In this document: one piece after another, positions 59,902 to 64,000 of the stretch
Numbering within the stretch: position 1 is the first letter of the stretch
How the letters are laid out: the number at the start of each line of letters is the position of its first letter
DNA from: Saxibacter everestensis
Lineage (GTDB): Bacteria; Actinomycetota; Actinomycetes; Actinomycetales; Brevibacteriaceae
Reading direction: 5' to 3'
Assembly: GCF_025787225.1 (NCBI RefSeq)
Contig: NZ_CP090958.1
Location: 1-64,000, forward strand
DNA length: 64,000 nucleotides
The notes under the pieces: model-generated
What the model saw: the letters and a program-made list of their open reading frames with translations, nothing else
What the model was told of the DNA's origin: nothing
The model's database searches: none
Made by a program: the position numbers and the translations under genes

Positions 59902-61077
59902 GTGCGGGCACTAACGTGGCAAGGCAAGCGGACAGTCAGGGTTGAGGATGTTCCGGATCCCCGGCTCGAATCGGCAAGCGATGCGATTATCCGGGTAACC
60001 TCTACGGCTATCTGCGGTTCGGACCTGCATTTGTACGAGGTTCTTGGCCCTTTCATCGATGCAGGCGACGTACTCGGCCACGAGACGATGGGCATCGTGG
60101 AAGAAGTAGGCAGCGCGGTGAGCAACCTCAAGCCGGGCGACAGGGTCGTCGTCCCATTCACAATTTCCTGCGGCGAATGCTTCATGTGCAAACGTGGGTT
60201 GCAGACCCAGTGTGAAACAACCCAGGTTCGTGAACACGGCTGCGGTGCTGCGCTGTACGGTTACACCAAACTTTACGGCCAGGTTCCCGGCGGTCAGGCC
60301 GAATATCTAAGGGTTCGGCTCGCTGATTACAACGCGATCAAGGTCAGTAGCGGCCCGCCTGACGAAACCTATCTTTTCCTCAGCGATATCCTGCCCACAG
60401 CCTGGCAGGCAGTGGATTACGCAGATGTTCCCGATGGCGGCAGTCTCGCCGTCCTCGGGCTGGGACCGGTAGGCCAATTAGCCAGCCGGATCGGGAGGCA
60501 CCTCGGCTATCAGGTGATGGCGGTCGATCCGGTGCGGGAACGACGTGCAATGGCTGAACGTCACGGCGTGACCGCGTACGACCTCGGTCATGGCCTGCTC
60601 GACGAGTTGCGCAGGAACACCGCGGGCAGGGGGCCGGACTCTGTGGTCGACGCGGTCGGTCTTGAAGCCCACGGCGCTCCGCTGGCGGCTTTCGCCCAAT
60701 CTGCAGTCGGGCTGCTTCCTGACCCGATAGCGAAGAAGGCGATGAAGACGGCTGGCATCGACCGGCTTACCGCCCTGCATGCCGCGCTTGACCTGGTACG
60801 CCGCGGCGGCACGGTGTCACTGAGCGGCGTCTACGCCGGACAAGCTGACCCGATGCCGATGATGTCGATGTTCGACCGGCAGATCAGTTTGCGAATGGGG
60901 CAGTGCAATGTGAAGCGTTGGACAGACCAGCTGATCCCGCTTGTCGAGGATGCTTCGGACCCTCTCGGCATCGCCGACCTTGTGACCCATCGGGTGCCCT
61001 TGGAAGAGGCGCCTGCGATGTATGAAATGTTCCAGAAGAAGCAGGATGGCTGCATCAAGGTCGTCCTGTCGCCCTAG
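59902..61077 (+). CDS. Zinc-dependent medium-chain alcohol dehydrogenase (formaldehyde-dehydrogenase-like)
   Basis: 391 residues: catalytic zinc site ICGSDLHLYEV and GHETMGIVEEVGSAV, structural zinc cysteines in SCGECFMCKRGLQTQCE, and cofactor motif VLGLGPVGQLASRIG. The long form with the SDILPTAWQAVDYADVPDGGSLAV block resembles glutathione-independent formaldehyde/alcohol dehydrogenases. GTG start with TCAGGAGG upstream. Substrate not determinable. It lies in the stress-gene stretch, consistent with aldehyde detoxification (inference). Confidence 0.92.
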   Translation: MRALTWQGKRTVRVEDVPDPRLESASDAIIRVTSTAICGSDLHLYEVLGPFIDAGDVLGHETMGIVEEVGSAVSNLKPGDRVVVPFTISCGECFMCKRGLQTQCETTQVREHGCGAALYGYTKLYGQVPGGQAEYLRVRLADYNAIKVSSGPPDETYLFLSDILPTAWQAVDYADVPDGGSLAVLGLGPVGQLASRIGRHLGYQVMAVDPVRERRAMAERHGVTAYDLGHGLLDELRRNTAGRGPDSVVDAVGLEAHGAPLAAFAQSAVGLLPDPIAKKAMKTAGIDRLTALHAALDLVRRGGTVSLSGVYAGQADPMPMMSMFDRQISLRMGQCNVKRWTDQLIPLVEDASDPLGIADLVTHRVPLEEAPAMYEMFQKKQDGCIKVVLSP

Positions 61078-61191
61078 GCCCGAATCCGCCGTCGCTCCGA
61101 TCCGCCGTCCCATCCGCGACAGCGTAAGATAGTTAGTCCCTGACCTGAGCAGCGCTCGGTCATGAGAATTCCGAGTGGGAAGAGCAAGAGC

Positions 61192-61923
61192 ATGGTTCAG
61201 GCACAAGTGGAACAGTCGGTAGGGGAGAAGCTCCAGGACCTCCTACTTAACAGCGGCGACATCACGGCGTTCCTCGATGGACTGACCGCGTTTTCGGCCA
61301 GGTACGTTGCCGGCTCTACCAAGCTCTACTGCGGTATCACTCTGGAGCGCAGGAAGCGGACGGCGACCGTCGCGAGTAGCGATGAGGAAGCCCGGCGGAT
61401 GGACGAGATTCAGCTGGGCTTTGATGACGGGCCGTGCCTGCAGGCGCTGCGAACCCATTCGGTGGTCTCCGCGCCCGATCTCAGGTACGAGCAACGCTGG
61501 CCTGAGTACGCCACAGCTGTTCTCGAGCACGGACTGCACAGCATCCTTGCCATTCCGCTGGAACTGGACGACATCGCCGGTGCGGCGCTGAACCTTTACG
61601 CCCGCGATACCAATGGTTTCGACGACCGAGCGGTGGACGACGCGAAGGCGTACGCGGCCGAGATGTCGAAGGCGCTGCGGCTGGCAATCCGGCTGGCAAA
61701 ACTGACCGAGGTCGCGGAGGACCGCGAGGCGGCGATGGAATCCCGGACGGCGATAGACATCGCGATCGGAATTGTGATGGGGCAGAACCGATGCACCCAG
61801 AGTGAGGCGTTCGAGATCCTGCGCCGAGCATCATCGAACCGGAACATCAAGCTGCGAATTCTCGCCGATGAGCTCGTTGCCTCGATCGGTCGCTCCACGC
61901 CCGAAACAGTCTTCGAGGAATAG
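61192..61923 (+). CDS. GAF-ANTAR transcription antitermination regulator
   Basis: 243 residues from ATG 61192 (GGAAGAG upstream; in-frame start at 61162 also open). A GAF domain spans residues ~20-170 (YCGITLERRKRTATVASSDEEARRMDEIQLGFDDGPCLQAL, HSILAIPLELDD). The ANTAR RNA-binding domain follows (ESRTAIDIAIGIVMGQNRCTQSEAFEILRRASSNRNIKLRILAD), with the conserved Ala/Arg pattern. ANTAR proteins bind paired hairpins in leader RNAs to prevent termination; in actinobacteria GAF-ANTAR proteins typically respond to stress. RNA target unknown. Confidence 0.93.
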   Translation: MVQAQVEQSVGEKLQDLLLNSGDITAFLDGLTAFSARYVAGSTKLYCGITLERRKRTATVASSDEEARRMDEIQLGFDDGPCLQALRTHSVVSAPDLRYEQRWPEYATAVLEHGLHSILAIPLELDDIAGAALNLYARDTNGFDDRAVDDAKAYAAEMSKALRLAIRLAKLTEVAEDREAAMESRTAIDIAIGIVMGQNRCTQSEAFEILRRASSNRNIKLRILADELVASIGRSTPETVFEE

Positions 61924-62037
61924 CCGGCTCGGGTCGTCGGCGTCCATTCACGTTCTTGACCTCGACGTTTGCCACACCGTACCCTCGGAACACAGGTTAA
62001 GCAGTAGCCTTCTGAGATATCTCGGTGAGAGAGCATC

Positions 62038-62268
62038 ATGGAGCACGCTTTGCACGATCTGGTTTGCTTCAACGTTGAATGCGAACCTGCAAATGCACGG
62101 GCCGGCCTGAGGGAATTCCCCGGCGTCCCGATCGACGTTGCTCTGTTCCAAACTGAAACTGCGTTCTCAATGCTGGCACCAGGGTTCTGCCCGGTGCAGG
62201 ATTCGGCACGCCTTTTTCGTGAGGCTCATCTGTTGAATAAGGGAGTCTGTTTTGAGTACTCACGATGA
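62038..62268 (+). CDS. Hypothetical small protein (76 residues)
   Basis: ATG 62038 has GAGAG about 7 nt upstream and encodes 76 residues (MEHALHDLVCFNVECEPANAR...), with four Cys and no recognised family. Its end overlaps the next start by 17 nt. A GAGATATCTC palindrome lies at 62014-62023, just upstream. Reality uncertain. Confidence 0.35.
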   Translation: MEHALHDLVCFNVECEPANARAGLREFPGVPIDVALFQTETAFSMLAPGFCPVQDSARLFREAHLLNKGVCFEYSR

Positions 62269-62545
62269 AATATCGGCCGCTATTGCGAAATTGCATCCCG
62301 ATGAGCTGGACGCGATCAGGAGGAACGGCGAATACGCGCTGCTGACGCTCGAATTGATGTGCTCCATCGATATTGCGGTCGGCCGGGCGGACCATGACTA
62401 TTTCGCCGCCGGCCCAAACGGAACAATACTGGCGCCAGAACTGCGCCGGGCGATTTTCGGCGCAGATCTGACGACAGGCGCAGTTCTGACGTCAGTAGTG
62501 AAAGCGCCGGAAACAGAGCTTCGCGGACTGGCCGGATCAATCTAG
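62252..62545 (+). CDS. Hypothetical protein (97 residues)
   Basis: TTG start at 62252 with AAGGGAG 6 nt upstream. The product (MSTHDEISAAIAKLHPDELDAIRRNGEYALLTLELMCSIDIAVGRADHDYF...) is acidic and probably cytoplasmic; no family is recognised. It follows the GAF-ANTAR gene by 328 bp on the same strand. Confidence 0.6.
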   Translation: MSTHDEISAAIAKLHPDELDAIRRNGEYALLTLELMCSIDIAVGRADHDYFAAGPNGTILAPELRRAIFGADLTTGAVLTSVVKAPETELRGLAGSI

Positions 62546-62599
62546 AGAGCCCTGCCTGAGCCGATGGCGACATGCTGCAGCTGGGTCGATCTCATATCG

Positions 62600-63115
62600 T
62601 CAGTGACGAGTGGCGTTCCGGCTGATCTCGTGCAGCTGGACTGTGAGCCGATCGCCGTCGATTTCGGCGGTCATATAGGTGCAGTAGGGCTGCCGGCGAC
62701 GGTCGGTGGGTGAGCCAGGGTTCAGCAGCCGCAAACCGCGCTCGGTGGTTGTGTCCCACGGTATGTGACTGTGGCCGAAGACGACCGCGTCGGCGTCTGG
62801 AAACTGCTCGTCCATCCGCCGTTCGCGGCCTGTAGCCGGGCCGGTTTCGTGGATCACCGCCAGCCTCACATCTTCGATCGCGGCTTGGGTGATCAGCGGC
62901 AGCCGGCGGCGAAGCCCCGGCCCATCATTGTTTCCGTAGCATCCGAGCAGCCGATTCGACCGCTTCTCCAGCAGGTCCAGGAGTTCCTCGCTCACCCAGT
63001 CGCCTGCGTGGATGACGATGTCGGCGGCATCGACCGCCTGCCAGAGGGCCTCGGGCAGGACCTTTGCCCGCTTCGGCAGGTGGGTGTCGGCGAGTAGCAG
63101 GAGCTGAGTCGTCAT
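62600..63115 (-). CDS. YfcE/MJ0936-type metallophosphoesterase
   Basis: 171 residues with the calcineurin-like dimetal motifs in order: LADTHLPK (D-x-H), IHAGDWVSEE (GD), GCYGNNDGP (GNxD/H), AVIHETGP (H) and VVFGHSHIPW (GHxH). These are phosphodiesterases of broad specificity. It is alone and convergent with the upstream hypothetical genes. Confidence 0.93.
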   Translation of the reverse strand: MTTQLLLLADTHLPKRAKVLPEALWQAVDAADIVIHAGDWVSEELLDLLEKRSNRLLGCYGNNDGPGLRRRLPLITQAAIEDVRLAVIHETGPATGRERRMDEQFPDADAVVFGHSHIPWDTTTERGLRLLNPGSPTDRRRQPYCTYMTAEIDGDRLTVQLHEISRNATRH

Positions 63116-63316
63116 GGGGACGATGGTGCCACAGAGGCGGCTCCGGTTGTAACGCTCACTAGGGGTGCGCGCATTTCTCGATGCTCTTGTTCCGCCGAGG
63201 CATTGCCTCCTAAGCTGAAGGGCGTCGTGGAGGGTTCAACCGTCGATCGAAGGTGATCGAACGGGCATTACGCCAGAGAAGAGCTCGAGGCGGGGCATCC
63301 ACAGATCGGAGCCCTA

Positions 63317-64000
63317 ATGCGTGCTTTCATCCGAAAGACGGGGCAGATAGCCGTTGTGATGATCGTCCTCGTCGGCTCAGTCATCGGTGGAATCGGAACC
63401 GCCCAAGCGGTATCGGTCCTGCCACCCGTCAACGCCCAGTTCGACTACCAGATCGGGGGCGCCTACACGCCATCCGCCTCCGTCGGGGTAGTCAGCCGTG
63501 ATCGTACGGCGTCGCCGGTGCCCGGGAAGTACAACATCTGCTACGTCAATGCGTTCCAGACTCAACCAGACGACGAAACGACCTGGTCCGGACGCAACGA
63601 CGACTTGATCCTTCGAGACGCTAGCGGGAAGAAAGTCGGAGACCCGGAGTGGAATGAGTACCTTCTTGACACCTCATCCAACGCCAAACGCACCAGGATC
63701 GCAGCGATCGTCAATGGCTGGATCGACGAGTGCGCAAGCAAAGGTTTCAACGCCGTCGAGCCCGACAACCTCGACAGTTTTACTCGCTCGAAGCGTCTGC
63801 TGACCAAGGCGAACAATGTCGCGCTGGCCACCTCTCTCGCCGCTCACGCACACGAGAAGGGCCTCGCCATCGCGCAGAAGAACACGACCGAACTGGGATC
63901 GACGGGAAAGACCTCGGTCGGTTTCGACTTCGCCATTGCAGAGGAGTGCCAGTACTACGGCGAATGCTCCGCTTACACAAGCGTTTACGGCAAGAACGTG
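63317..64000 (+). CDS. Secreted GH114-like protein (endo-alpha-1,4-polygalactosaminidase family), 3' cut by window edge
   Basis: The frame opens at ATG 63317 (GGAG 6 nt upstream) and runs to base 64000 without a stop, 228 codons. Residues 1-35 form a signal peptide or anchor (basic start, AVVMIVLVGSVIGGIGTAQA). The mature part reads as the GH114/TM1410 TIM-barrel family: FDYQIGGAYTP, YNICYVNAFQTQPDD, DPEWNEYLLD, AIVNGWIDECASKGFNAVEPDNLDSF (with acidic catalytic-type residues) and GFDFAIAEECQYYGEC. Members cleave galactosamine-containing exopolysaccharides. A UDP-GlcNAc epimerase at the opposite edge is far away, so no link is claimed. Confidence 0.85.
   Translation, partial: MRAFIRKTGQIAVVMIVLVGSVIGGIGTAQAVSVLPPVNAQFDYQIGGAYTPSASVGVVSRDRTASPVPGKYNICYVNAFQTQPDDETTWSGRNDDLILRDASGKKVGDPEWNEYLLDTSSNAKRTRIAAIVNGWIDECASKGFNAVEPDNLDSFTRSKRLLTKANNVALATSLAAHAHEKGLAIAQKNTTELGSTGKTSVGFDFAIAEECQYYGECSAYTSVYGKNV

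Noticed and set aside
1-64000. CRISPR array, tRNA or rRNA genes, transposases, prophage genes
   Set aside because: I scanned for regularly spaced repeats, cloverleaf T-arm patterns, rRNA-like conserved stretches and DDE/recombinase motifs and saw none. The tandem repeats present lack CRISPR repeat-spacer structure.

Overview
The window is one contiguous piece of a high-GC actinobacterial chromosome. Lineage markers are a HAIR (HspR) box in front of clpB, a SigB/SigF-type sigma factor, a GAF-ANTAR protein, Tat-exported PhoX, septum-formation-type membrane proteins, many GTG/TTG starts and ATGA stop/start overlaps. I cannot name the genus; a Micrococcales-like soil or plant-associated bacterium would fit (ACC deaminase, organic-acid and sugar uptake). 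I found no rRNA, tRNA, CRISPR array, transposase or prophage.

Layout. 1-3.96 kb: 3' part of a UDP-GlcNAc 2-epimerase, an AbgT transporter, and a class II Fic protein with its start codon directly behind two long tandem dyads. 4.0-13.1 kb: a large LuxR/LAL ATPase regulator (minus) divergent from an organic-acid operon of HMG-CoA-lyase-like lyase, class III CoA-transferase, TctC-TctB-TctA and an IclR regulator. 13.1-19.5 kb: a fossil of a LAL gene, M20 peptidase, SGNH hydrolase, META lipoprotein, flavin reductase, a TetR/DUF1772 pair and a gntR-acdS operon. 19.5-24.8 kb: a TPR protein, an XRE-TPR regulator divergent from a 50-residue secreted peptide (RRNPP-like layout), and clpB. 24.9-29.3 kb: a gamma-butyrolactone-type signalling cassette (Gfo/Idh oxidoreductase, AfsA homologue, ScbR-like TetR receptor, NAD epimerase) followed by a small XRE regulator with its own dyad.

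29.4-35.8 kb: a tightly coupled sugar ABC-uptake operon with one dehydrogenase and two TIM-barrel isomerases. 35.8-43.5 kb: DUF4383 protein, an old-yellow-enzyme reductase downstream of two septum-formation-type proteins (one with a 63-bp tandem repeat), xth, a DUF1772 gene that has captured a copy of the neighbouring SDR promoter and start, the SDR, pyrE and a DedA protein. 43.7-49.3 kb: a two-component system, an ABC exporter and a SpoU/TrmH methyltransferase. 49.3-50.3 kb: a MazEF module between 56-bp direct repeats. 50.4-62.5 kb: phoX, a BadF-type kinase, and a stress-flavoured stretch (SigB-type sigma, ChaB/Rho-N protein, FAD-Rieske oxidoreductase, topoisomerase IB, GT9, CBS pair, zinc alcohol dehydrogenase, GAF-ANTAR). 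62.6-64 kb: a YfcE-type phosphoesterase and the 5' part of a secreted GH114-like protein cut by the window edge.

The strongest candidates for undescribed biology are the butyrolactone cassette with an unusual oxidoreductase partner, and the XRE-TPR/secreted-peptide pair 3 kb away: two putative cell-cell signalling systems side by side.
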